Shown piece after piece: positions 42,444 through 49,427 of a stretch of DNA of 51,956 bases. The stretch lies in the NCBI GenBank assembly GCA_945952345.1, contig CAMFIS010000005.1:1-51956 (forward strand). Direction: 5' to 3'. A program made the translations under genes and the position numbers. The notes under the pieces are model-generated. The model was not told where the DNA came from. It worked only from the letters and a program-made list of their open reading frames with translations, and made no database searches. Position 1 is the stretch's first letter. Every line of letters starts with the position of its first letter. This DNA comes from an uncultured Fimbriimonas sp. Lineage in GTDB: Bacteria; Armatimonadota; Fimbriimonadia; Fimbriimonadales; Fimbriimonadaceae.

Positions 42444-42467
42444 CCTGTCGGACGAAGGGATGACAGG
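42444..42467. promoter_or_regulatory. operator candidate CCTGTC-N12-GACAGG (site 2)
   Basis: CCTGTC (42444-42449) and GACAGG (42462-42467) repeat the motif at 38247 with the same 12-base spacer but unrelated spacer sequence. It lies after the stop of the small membrane protein and 47 bases before the HemG-like start. A terminator hairpin is possible (loop 12, then a T-rich stretch), but the identical spacing to site 1, where no gene ends, favours a regulator site. Confidence 0.55.
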
Positions 42468-42514
42468 GAAAGGTCTGGCTTTTCATTTGTCTCCCTTGAA
42501 CTCAAGATATTGGT

Positions 42515-43078
42515 ATGACAAAGATGCTCATCGCCTATGGAACTCACGAAGGTCACACTCGAAAGATCGCCCAACGACTTGTAGGATTCCTCAACTCTCA
42601 TGATGTTGCCGCTGAAGAGATCGACACCGCCGATCTTCCCGAGCACCTCGATCTATCGGTTTACGACGGGTTCATTCTTGCCGGTTCGGTTCATCAAGGC
42701 TCTCACCAGCGTTCGCTTGCACATTTCATCAAAGCCCATCAGGGAATCCTCTCCCACCGCCCAACACTGTTTCTCTCCGTTAGCCTTACCGCCGTCCACA
42801 AGGACGAGGAACACCAGAAGGAAGTCCTCGCCTGTATTGACCGATTCTTAGGGGAAACCGGTTGGACGCCCAGTGAATCCCTACCGGTGGAAGGCGCCCT
42901 GCGTTACGTTGAATACGACTGGTTCAAGCGAATGGTGATGAAGTCGATCGTAAAGCATCAAGGCGGAGATATCGACACTTCGCGAGACTATGAATACACG
43001 AATTGGGAATACCTTGAGAAGCACGTTCTCGATTTCGTGCGCCATCACTTCGCCACCGAGAAGGCTTCGGTCCAGTGA
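42515..43078 (+). CDS. HemG-like flavodoxin-domain protein
   Basis: A flavodoxin-fold protein of 187 residues. The FMN phosphate loop is IAYGTHEGHTRKIA (6-19), YDGFILAGSVHQGSHQ forms the second flavin loop, and SVSLTAVH the third. In the C-terminal part, WFKRMVMKSIVKHQGGDIDTSR followed by YEYTNWEYLE resembles menaquinone-dependent protoporphyrinogen oxidase HemG (read as WFKRMVMKSIVKHQ and GGDIDTSRDYEYTNW). HemG oxidises protoporphyrinogen IX to protoporphyrin IX at the inner membrane. No other heme gene is here, so it may instead be a quinone-linked flavodoxin of unknown role. It starts the run HemG-like, SRPBCC, membrane protein; the next gene overlaps as GTGA. Confidence 0.7.
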   Translation: MTKMLIAYGTHEGHTRKIAQRLVGFLNSHDVAAEEIDTADLPEHLDLSVYDGFILAGSVHQGSHQRSLAHFIKAHQGILSHRPTLFLSVSLTAVHKDEEHQKEVLACIDRFLGETGWTPSESLPVEGALRYVEYDWFKRMVMKSIVKHQGGDIDTSRDYEYTNWEYLEKHVLDFVRHHFATEKASVQ

Positions 43079-43725
43079 CGTTGACGGGGATTGCAATTGG
43101 GGTTCTGGCCCTACCTTTCATCGGACTCGCTTTCCGGCCGATCTATCTCTTTCGAGGTTTATCTGCAAGCGAAAGGTCGCGACAATGGCCAGGAGACGAT
43201 TTGCTCCCGGGGGCGATTCCAAGCGGCTCTCGGGCCATAACCATCGAAGCGTCGACCGCTGAAGTTTGGCCCTGGCTGACTCAGATTGGCCAGGACCGTG
43301 CGGGATTCTATAGCTATCGGTGGCTAGAGAATCTCTTTGGAGCAAGCATGCCGGGCATCTATAAGTTGGTTCCAGACTGGTCCCTACGCACCGTCGGAGA
43401 AAAGCTCAGGATGGCTCCCGAGAAGCGGTTTGGTCCGATTGCCGCGATGGATATTGTCGAAGTAGAACCTGGTCACTTCATTGTTGCAAAAAATCTCGAA
43501 GGCACTTGGTCCTTTATCGTCGAGCCGATCAATGGCGATCGGTGTCGGTTGATCGCCCGTGGGACTTGGGTGCCTTCGAAGTCCTGGATTGCGAGGCTCA
43601 TGAGAGCAATGATTTTCGACCCAATTCACTACATCATGGAGTGGAAGATGATTCGGTCCATCAAGGTGCTTTCCGAGCGTGGGCACCAATCACGACTAGC
43701 GAGTGGGTTACTGCAAAGAAGGTGA
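43075..43725 (+). CDS. SRPBCC-like protein with N-terminal membrane helix
   Basis: A protein of 216 residues. An N-terminal hydrophobic helix (2-25) is followed by a region with the START/SRPBCC pattern: AITIEASTAEVWPWLTQIGQDRAGFYSY, read as AITIEASTAEVWPWL and QIGQDRAGFYSYRWLE, then LEGTWSFIVEPINGDRCRLI. These folds hold lipids, quinones or other hydrophobic ligands in a deep cavity. No catalytic signature is known. Start GTG 43075 overlaps the HemG-like stop as GTGA, so a joint function (for example carrying a quinone or porphyrin for the flavoprotein) is attractive but unproven. The next gene starts one base after the stop. Confidence 0.65.
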   Translation: MTLTGIAIGVLALPFIGLAFRPIYLFRGLSASERSRQWPGDDLLPGAIPSGSRAITIEASTAEVWPWLTQIGQDRAGFYSYRWLENLFGASMPGIYKLVPDWSLRTVGEKLRMAPEKRFGPIAAMDIVEVEPGHFIVAKNLEGTWSFIVEPINGDRCRLIARGTWVPSKSWIARLMRAMIFDPIHYIMEWKMIRSIKVLSERGHQSRLASGLLQRR

Positions 43726-43726
43726 T

Positions 43727-44269
43727 ATGAAACCGGAATTCTTTATTCCCTTTATCGTTTCGAATTCAATTGCAGTTGTCCTCCTCATCCTTGCATGTTG
43801 GCGACCAATAATTACCCGATGGTCTTTCGTTGCGATTTTCGTCTGGGCGGCCTTCGTGAACGGAATTACTTCGCTCGCCCATCCTGAGGTCTATCGAGAC
43901 TATGCCCCTTTGGCGTTAATAGCTATCTACCGAGAGTTCATCCGAGGATTCTTTTGGAATCATGTCGCCTGGTTTGTCTTCCCGATTGCCGTGGCGCAGT
44001 TGGCGATAGCAGTTCTCCTGACGAGAAATGGCATATGGATGCGCCTTGGCACCTTTGGCATGTGCACGTTCCTTTTGGCCATTGCACCGCTTGGAGTCGG
44101 CAGCGCGTTTCCCTTTTCGCTCATCGCTATTGCTGCTGCCGTGGTCATGATGCGAAATATCGAGCGGGCATCGCGACCCATGATACAGCCTGTAGATGGA
44201 TCGCCTGACAGGCCTTTGCTTGACGATAAAGATACGACTCGTAAATCGGGCAAGCCTGGCGTAATTTGA
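43727..44269 (+). CDS. membrane protein of unknown function
   Basis: A protein of 180 residues from ATG 43727 (the upstream in-frame ATG 43703 lies inside the SRPBCC gene). An AAGAAGGTGAT ribosome site precedes it. About five hydrophobic helices occupy residues 5-145, followed by a charged tail (PVDGSPDRPLLDDKD). I recognise no family. It is the last member of the HemG-like/SRPBCC operon by spacing. Its 3' part carries the weaker third copy of the local inverted repeat. Confidence 0.6.
   Translation: MKPEFFIPFIVSNSIAVVLLILACWRPIITRWSFVAIFVWAAFVNGITSLAHPEVYRDYAPLALIAIYREFIRGFFWNHVAWFVFPIAVAQLAIAVLLTRNGIWMRLGTFGMCTFLLAIAPLGVGSAFPFSLIAIAAAVVMMRNIERASRPMIQPVDGSPDRPLLDDKDTTRKSGKPGVI
44189..44212. 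promoter_or_regulatory. imperfect operator candidate CCTGTA-N12-GACAGG (site 3)
   Basis: CCTGTA (44189-44194) and GACAGG (44207-44212) match the other two copies with one mismatch and the same spacing. It lies within the 3' end of the membrane-protein gene, about 90 bases upstream of the PEP-CTERM start, where a promoter would be expected. GCCTG-A-CAGGC (44203-44213) is also a small palindrome inside it. Confidence 0.35.
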
Positions 44270-44301
44270 GTTTGGAGCAGGCCGGAGCCGCTCCAAATGA
44301 A

Positions 44302-44925
44302 ATGAAAAATCTAGTTGTTATTGGCTTAACCTTCGGGGCATCCGTTTCGGTATCCGCGCAATCGATTCTGTTCGATTTCGACAATGCGCCGGTTCACACT
44401 TCACTGCCGATCAGTCTTACTGTCGATGCATTGACAGCAAACTTCTCGGCTACGGGCCAGGGATTTTCTATTCAATCGGCCAATGCACTTGGCTTCACGC
44501 CGCAGGGATTTGCTGGTCTGTGCATTTATCCCAACAGTGTGTTTGCCGCCGACCTCATCGTAAGTTTCTCGGACTACCTGACGAGTTTCTCGATCATGTA
44601 CGCCCCGGAGGAATACGCGACGGATTCATCCGCCCGAATGCGCGTGACAGCTTACAACGGGGCCACCGTCGTGGGCACAGCAACCACCACCGCGCCAAAC
44701 CCTGGCACCTGGCCAACGGGAGTTCTCTCGTATGCTAACTCTACCGACTACTTCAACAAGGTCGTAGTCCACTACGACGCACCACCACCAACCGGGGGCG
44801 ACTGGGGTCCGATCTTCATGGCCGACAACATGACCGTCTCGACCGCACCAGTTCCTGAACCTGTTAGCCTCTTGGCGATTGCGACGGGAATTGGTTCATT
44901 ACTGCTTCGAAAGCGAAGAGACTAA
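44302..44925 (+). CDS. PEP-CTERM sorting-signal protein
   Basis: A secreted protein of 207 residues from ATG 44302. A signal peptide (KNLVVIGLTFGASVSVSAQS, 2-21) is followed by a beta-rich body with ITSF-like strands (FSDYLTSFSIMYAPEEYATD, NGATVVGTATTTAP). At the C-terminus stands the PEP-CTERM triad: VPEP, a hydrophobic helix SLLAIATGIGSLLL, then RKRRD. Such proteins are cut and released or anchored by exosortase (EpsH/XrtA) and are usually tied to exopolysaccharide production. No exosortase is in the window. The stop overlaps that of the convergent CoA-transferase gene by 4 bases. Confidence 0.85.
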   Translation: MKNLVVIGLTFGASVSVSAQSILFDFDNAPVHTSLPISLTVDALTANFSATGQGFSIQSANALGFTPQGFAGLCIYPNSVFAADLIVSFSDYLTSFSIMYAPEEYATDSSARMRVTAYNGATVVGTATTTAPNPGTWPTGVLSYANSTDYFNKVVVHYDAPPPTGGDWGPIFMADNMTVSTAPVPEPVSLLAIATGIGSLLLRKRRD

Positions 44926-46199
44926 TACCCAAGCAATTCATGCGCTGCCCTTTCCAGACCTTCTCGATGGTCTGGGTGGGCAACGCTGGCAAGCGCCTTA
45001 CATCGTTGACGCAAGTTCAAACCGTGCAGATTGACCGCGCCATATTCGGTCACAACCCAATGCACATGAGCTCTGGTCGTCACAACGCCTGCGCCCGGTT
45101 TCAGGGTTGGAACGATGCGTGACTCGCCGCGCTTAGTCGTCGAGGGAAGTGCGATGATCGGTTTGCCACCAATCGACTGAGCCGCACCGCGCATAAAATC
45201 CATTTGACCGCCCACACCCGAGTAAAGCTTAGTGCCTATCGAATCCGCACAGACCTGGCCGGTCATGTCGACTTCGATGGCGCTGTTGATCGCCGTCACT
45301 TTCGGGTTACGACGAATGACGGCCGTGTCGTTTACGTATGCGATATCCAGCATCGCAACCATCGGATTGTCGTCGACGAAATCATACAGTCGCCGCGAGC
45401 CAAGCACAAATCCGGCCACGATCTTCCCCGGGTGAGTACGCTTTTCGGATCCATTCACGACTCCGCTCTCGACCAAGTCGATGAGCCCATCGGAAAACAT
45501 CTCGGTATGAACGCCGAGATTCTTGTGCCCGGTGAGTGCAGCAAGTACGGCATTCGGAATCGACCCGATGCCCATCTGCAACGTGGCGCCATCTTCGACC
45601 AATTCAGCAATGTTGTGACCAATTTTCGCTTCCACTTCGCTGGGTTCACTGGGTTGAATCTCGGGCAGCGGCTCGTCGAACTCGACCACTTGATGGAGAT
45701 TCTCGATGTGAATGAGTCCATCGCCATGAGTTCGAGGCATATGGCGATTGATCTGGGCGATGACGTGCTTAGCGTTGAGTACTGCGCATCGAGTTGCCTC
45801 AACCGAGACTCCGAGCGAGCAAAAGCCATGGCGGTCTGGTGGTGACACCTGGATGAGCGCCACGTCCAACGGAAGAGTTTTGCCGACGAAAAGCGAAGGA
45901 ACTTCGCTGAGGAACACCGGAATGTAATCAGCCCGTCCGGCCTGGACGGCATCCCGAGTGTTATGGCTCACGAATAGTGCGTTGACATGAAAACTTTCGC
46001 CCATTTCCGGAGCGGTGTATGGCGCGGCTCCCTCAGTGTGGAGATGAACGATCTCGACATTGCAAAGCTCGGCGTGCCGGGCCACCATAGCGCGAATGAG
46101 CTGCTGAGGAGCCGCCGCAATGCTGTGAATAAAGACACGATCACCCGACTGAATGACACGAACCGCTTCTTCAGAAGATACGACCTGCATTGACATCAA
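44922..46199 (-). CDS. acetyl-CoA hydrolase/4-hydroxybutyrate CoA-transferase-family protein
   Basis: A cytosolic protein of 425 residues of the CoA-transferase family I (Cat1/AbfT). It shows LIQVSPPDRHGFCSLGVSVE, the strand MGIGSIPNAVLAAL, and the active-site glutamate in GVHTEMFSDG, which would form a thioester-anhydride intermediate with CoA. Late motifs are GGQMDFMRGAAQS and VVTEYGAVNLHG. The enzyme moves CoA between acetyl-CoA and a short-chain acid such as 4-hydroxybutyrate, or hydrolyses acetyl-CoA. Which acid is used is not evident. It stands alone on its strand. ATG 46199 is used; ATG 46196 and 46190 are alternatives. Confidence 0.85.
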   Translation of the reverse strand: MMSMQVVSSEEAVRVIQSGDRVFIHSIAAAPQQLIRAMVARHAELCNVEIVHLHTEGAAPYTAPEMGESFHVNALFVSHNTRDAVQAGRADYIPVFLSEVPSLFVGKTLPLDVALIQVSPPDRHGFCSLGVSVEATRCAVLNAKHVIAQINRHMPRTHGDGLIHIENLHQVVEFDEPLPEIQPSEPSEVEAKIGHNIAELVEDGATLQMGIGSIPNAVLAALTGHKNLGVHTEMFSDGLIDLVESGVVNGSEKRTHPGKIVAGFVLGSRRLYDFVDDNPMVAMLDIAYVNDTAVIRRNPKVTAINSAIEVDMTGQVCADSIGTKLYSGVGGQMDFMRGAAQSIGGKPIIALPSTTKRGESRIVPTLKPGAGVVTTRAHVHWVVTEYGAVNLHGLNLRQRCKALASVAHPDHREGLERAAHELLGY

Positions 46200-46244
46200 A
46201 GATAGCTCAGGCTTGGCACGATCGTCTGCGGTTACTTTCCCCGA

Positions 46245-46724
46245 CTAACTCTTGGGCAGCTTTGAACCGTAGGTGATTTCCGTTTGACCGTCCTTTTTCT
46301 CGACGGTGATGTTCAGCGTCGCGCCACTATCGGCTTGACCTACGATCAGAGTTTTGCCCGCAACATCCGTGACGATCGGATTCTTCAGTTTGCCTTTGTA
46401 GAAGTCGGTCACTTTTGCTGGATCGTCCGAAGTCGTCCGGGCTGTGGCTGCATCCTTTTCTCCGCCCGAGTTCACCTTGAAAGTGGAACCCGCCTTTTCG
46501 GAGGAACCGGGATAAAACTCTACTCCGAGTTCTGCCTCGGTGATGCTTGTCGAGCCACCGAGTTCGGCCGTCGTATTCCCGTCCGACACCTTGACTGTTC
46601 CACTTGATTTGTCAACCGTGGCTTTGGATCCATCAGGACCAACCACCGTCTCACTGCTACTGGAACAACCCGGGAGAGAGAAGGAAAGGAGCGCAAAAGT
46701 AAAAACCAACGGAGATATTTTCAT
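46245..46724 (-). CDS. lipoprotein
   Basis: A protein of 159 residues with a signal peptide ending in the lipobox LPGC (18-21), so lipid-modified on the cysteine and held in a membrane. Low-complexity Ser/Thr-rich DGSKATVDKSSG follows. Then a domain has KVTDFYKGKLKNP and GATLNITVEKKDGQTEITYG, resembling a small ligand-binding lipoprotein fold. No family is named. A TATATA box lies on the minus strand 5-11 bases before the ATG with no ribosome site between, again suggesting a very short leader. It is a single-gene unit between the CoA-transferase and secreted-protein genes. Confidence 0.65.
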   Translation of the reverse strand: MKISPLVFTFALLSFSLPGCSSSSETVVGPDGSKATVDKSSGTVKVSDGNTTAELGGSTSITEAELGVEFYPGSSEKAGSTFKVNSGGEKDAATARTTSDDPAKVTDFYKGKLKNPIVTDVAGKTLIVGQADSGATLNITVEKKDGQTEITYGSKLPKS

Positions 46725-46820
46725 GCGCCATATATACCATGGACCGGCCGAGGATGTCGAACAGCAACAAGAAACGGCTCCACGCCCTTACGCGTGAAAC
46801 CGCATTCTTGTACCTGTCGT

Positions 46821-47330
46821 TTACGGCATTTGCATCGAGTAAATATTGCTCGGCACGCTGTACGTAAAGTTGCCCGATACGTATGGCGGGGTTTGCCAGT
46901 AGTAGTTGGGCTGCCAGGTGTTGTAGTAAGTGGATGCCAGCGTATTGACCGGAGTCACCCACATACTTGTGGCGACGTCGTGCGAAGGATTTTGGTCGTT
47001 CGCATATTGATTGGCCGCAGCGTAAAGTTCGACTCGAACCACGTCACCCGGAGTTACCGAGTAGTTTCGTGTATACGTCGAGTCCGAGCTGGACGCGAGA
47101 ACCAAGTCATTGGCGACGACATATCCGCCATCCCATACCACGACACGCCAAGCAGTTCGGCCATCATAAGGTGTTTCGTATCCGCTCCACCTAACATTGA
47201 CCATTCCCGACATCGATTGAGCGTTGACGCCATAAACGTACGCGTCTCCGTTGTACGAAGCCACGACGTCTACTGCCTGCGATGCGGCTGCCCCTGCTAT
47301 TAGGCTAAGTCCAAGTAGTAGTTTTTTCAT
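46821..47330 (-). CDS. secreted protein of unknown function
   Basis: A protein of 169 residues from ATG 47330, with a good GAGGAGA ribosome site. The signal peptide is KKLLLGLSLIAGAAASQA. The mature part is rich in Tyr, Asn, Ser and Trp (YNGDAYVYGVNAQSMSG, YYNTWQPNYYWQTPPY), with strand-like VRWSGYETP, VVVWDGGYVVAND and VRVELYAAANQYAN. It could be a small beta-sandwich, perhaps fibronectin-like or a sugar-binding lectin. No family is recognised and there is no C-terminal sorting signal. The upstream ATG at 47396 would add 22 residues before the signal and is rejected. Confidence 0.6.
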   Translation of the reverse strand: MKKLLLGLSLIAGAAASQAVDVVASYNGDAYVYGVNAQSMSGMVNVRWSGYETPYDGRTAWRVVVWDGGYVVANDLVLASSSDSTYTRNYSVTPGDVVRVELYAAANQYANDQNPSHDVATSMWVTPVNTLASTYYNTWQPNYYWQTPPYVSGNFTYSVPSNIYSMQMP

Positions 47331-47442
47331 GGTTTCTCCTCGGCGACACTTTTGCGTCACCTCATGACTTTCATCACGCCGCGGCATTTGGGGCATCTCA
47401 GGATTCGGGACGTTAGGCTGGTAACCTTTCCGTTAGAATTTC

Positions 47443-48234
47443 ATGTCTGTTTCTGCCCGAATGAACCGGCTCTTTGCCGCCGATGGAAAGTGTTTCGATG
47501 TCGCCATCGACCACGGCTTCTTCAATGAACGAACCTTCCTCAATGGGATCGAAGATTTGGGAGCTGCGGTGCGAACCGTGGTTGCCGCCGGGCCCGATGC
47601 CATTCAACTTCCGCCTGGTTCGGCCCGTCATTTGCAGTCTCTTCCTGGCGCCAAACCAGCGCTGGTAATGAGGACAGATGTTGCGAATGTGTACGGAAAA
47701 ACGCTTCCCGCCAGGCTGTTTAGCAAGCTCGTCGATGGAGCGGTGGAACAAGCCCTGCGCCAAGATGCTGCCTGCGTGGTGGTGAACCTGCTGATGCTCC
47801 CGAATCAGCCGGAACTGCATGAACAATGTATCGTAAATGTGTCTCGGCTCAAGCCTGAATGCGAACGAATGGGCATGCCGCTCATGGTTGAGCCCTTGGT
47901 GATGCAGGATAACGATCGGGGAGGTGGATATATGGTCGATGGAGATATCGACAAGATTTTGCCGCTGGTCCGCCAAGCGGTCGAACTCGGTGCCGATATT
48001 ATCAAAGCCGACCCGTGCCATAAGATCGAGGAGTATCACCGCGTGATTCAGATCGCAGGTGGAATTCCAGTTTTGGTTCGAGGCGGCGGCTCCGTGCCCG
48101 ACGATGTAATCCTCAGCCGGACCCGAATGGTCATGGAGCAAGGGGCTTCGGGAATCGTTTATGGCCGAAACGTGATCCAGCATCGCGATCCGGCGGGCAT
48201 GACGAAGGCGCTGATGGACATCGTCCACAGCTAG
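47443..48234 (+). CDS. class I aldolase of the DeoC/FbaB/LsrF family
   Basis: A TIM-barrel aldolase of 263 residues. FDVAIDHGFF near 20 gives the first strand, PDAIQLPPGSARHL follows, and the Schiff-base lysine is in ADIIKADPCHK. VLVRGGGSVPDD is the phosphate-binding loop and GIVYGRNVIQH the closing strand. The family covers class I fructose-bisphosphate aldolases, LacD, LsrF and YihT, which differ in substrate. The next genes encode a Gfo/Idh/MocA dehydrogenase and a PfkB kinase, so the set probably oxidises, phosphorylates and then cleaves an uncommon sugar. A TAGAAT box ends 3 bases before the ATG; a second in-frame ATG at 47461 could be the true start with a 14-20 base leader. Confidence 0.78.
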   Translation: MSVSARMNRLFAADGKCFDVAIDHGFFNERTFLNGIEDLGAAVRTVVAAGPDAIQLPPGSARHLQSLPGAKPALVMRTDVANVYGKTLPARLFSKLVDGAVEQALRQDAACVVVNLLMLPNQPELHEQCIVNVSRLKPECERMGMPLMVEPLVMQDNDRGGGYMVDGDIDKILPLVRQAVELGADIIKADPCHKIEEYHRVIQIAGGIPVLVRGGGSVPDDVILSRTRMVMEQGASGIVYGRNVIQHRDPAGMTKALMDIVHS

Positions 48235-48317
48235 TTGTCCGATCCTAATAATCGGCAGCTGAATTCCTTCTGAATCTCGCGGAGATCGCTTGTCATCAAG
48301 TAACCTCGCGTAGCGGC

Positions 48318-49427
48318 ATGAAGGATATCCGGTTCGGAATTATTGGCTGCGGTTTGATGGGCCGCGAGTTTGCTAGCGCCGCCGCTCGATGGAAGCACTT
48401 GCTGGGCATGGAGGCTCGACCCATCATCACAGGAGTTTCCGATGTCAACCAGTCCGCGATGGATTGGTTCGAGGCTCCTTTTTTCACCACGAACTACCTC
48501 GAACTTCTCGAGCGGAGCGACATCGACGCCGTCTATGTCGCGGTTCCACACAACCTTCACAAGCAGATTTACTGCGACGTCATCCGGTCCGGCAAACATC
48601 TCCTCGCCGAGAAGCCCTTTGGCATCGATCTCGCCGCAGCGATTCGCATCGTAGAATGTATCGAGCAACATCCGGCCGTTATTGTTCGATGCTCTGGCGA
48701 ATTTCCCTTCTTCCCGGGCGCCCAGAGAATCGCCCAAATGGTGGAGAAGGGCACTTTCGGAACGATCCTCGAAGTCCGCGCCGGATTTTGCCATTCCTCG
48801 GATCTGGACACTTCCAAACCCATCAACTGGAAGCGCCAGGTTGCGACCTGCGGCGAATATGGGTGTATGGGCGACCTCGGTCTCCACGTCGTCCATCTCC
48901 CGATTCGCTTCGGGTTTGGGTTCCGAAATGTCCGCGCAATCCTTTCGAACATCGTACCGGAGCGGCCCTCTCCTAAAGGTGGGATGGCTACCTGCGACAC
49001 GTGGGATAACGCCGTCCTCACCTGTGAATCGAGCCAAGGCTTTCCCATGATCCTTGAGACCAAGCGTATCTCGCCAGGGGACATGAACACCTGGTACATC
49101 CGAATCATCGGAACTCATAACAGCGCCGAATTCTCGACTCAGTATCCCAAGACGCTTCGAACCATGCCTTACGAAAAAGGCCAATGCCAAGCGTGGAAAT
49201 CCGAAGACGTGGGCTACACATCGGCATACCCAACCATCACGGGAAGCATCTTTGAATTCGGTTTCTCCGACGCCATCTTGCAGATGTGGGCGTCCTTCGT
49301 GGATGAACTGGCAGGTAACGAGCCGAAGTTTCAGTGCGCGACTCCTAAAGAGGCGCTGCAAAGCCATCGAATCTTCACCGCTGCGCTTGAATCGCAACGC
49401 ACATCGCAAGTCGTGAGTCTATCGTGA
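48318..49427 (+). CDS. Gfo/Idh/MocA-family oxidoreductase
   Basis: A dehydrogenase of 369 residues using NAD(P). The Rossmann motif GIIGCGLMGREF (7-18) is followed by the catalytic lysine in AEKPFGIDLAAA, and the C-terminal beta-sheet domain has GEYGCMGDLGLHVVHLPIRFG, read as CGEYGCMGDLG and HVVHLPIRFG. The EKP and GDLGxH motifs are typical of the family, which acts on inositols, sugar alcohols, sugar acids and aminosugars. It lies in a run with a class I aldolase (84 bases upstream) and a PfkB kinase (GTGA overlap), a set reminiscent of sugar or inositol catabolism. The substrate is unknown. ATG 48318 follows a weak ribosome site. Confidence 0.85.
   Translation: MKDIRFGIIGCGLMGREFASAAARWKHLLGMEARPIITGVSDVNQSAMDWFEAPFFTTNYLELLERSDIDAVYVAVPHNLHKQIYCDVIRSGKHLLAEKPFGIDLAAAIRIVECIEQHPAVIVRCSGEFPFFPGAQRIAQMVEKGTFGTILEVRAGFCHSSDLDTSKPINWKRQVATCGEYGCMGDLGLHVVHLPIRFGFGFRNVRAILSNIVPERPSPKGGMATCDTWDNAVLTCESSQGFPMILETKRISPGDMNTWYIRIIGTHNSAEFSTQYPKTLRTMPYEKGQCQAWKSEDVGYTSAYPTITGSIFEFGFSDAILQMWASFVDELAGNEPKFQCATPKEALQSHRIFTAALESQRTSQVVSLS

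Noticed and set aside
45204-45845. 213-codon plus-strand frame
   Set aside because: Antisense to the CoA-transferase gene, without motifs.
47413-48228. 271-codon minus-strand frame
   Set aside because: Antisense to the class I aldolase gene; His/Asp-rich without structure.
48231-49409. 392-codon open frame on the minus strand
   Set aside because: It lies entirely antisense to the clear Gfo/Idh/MocA dehydrogenase gene, has no start signals or family motifs, and is explained by codon bias of the real gene.
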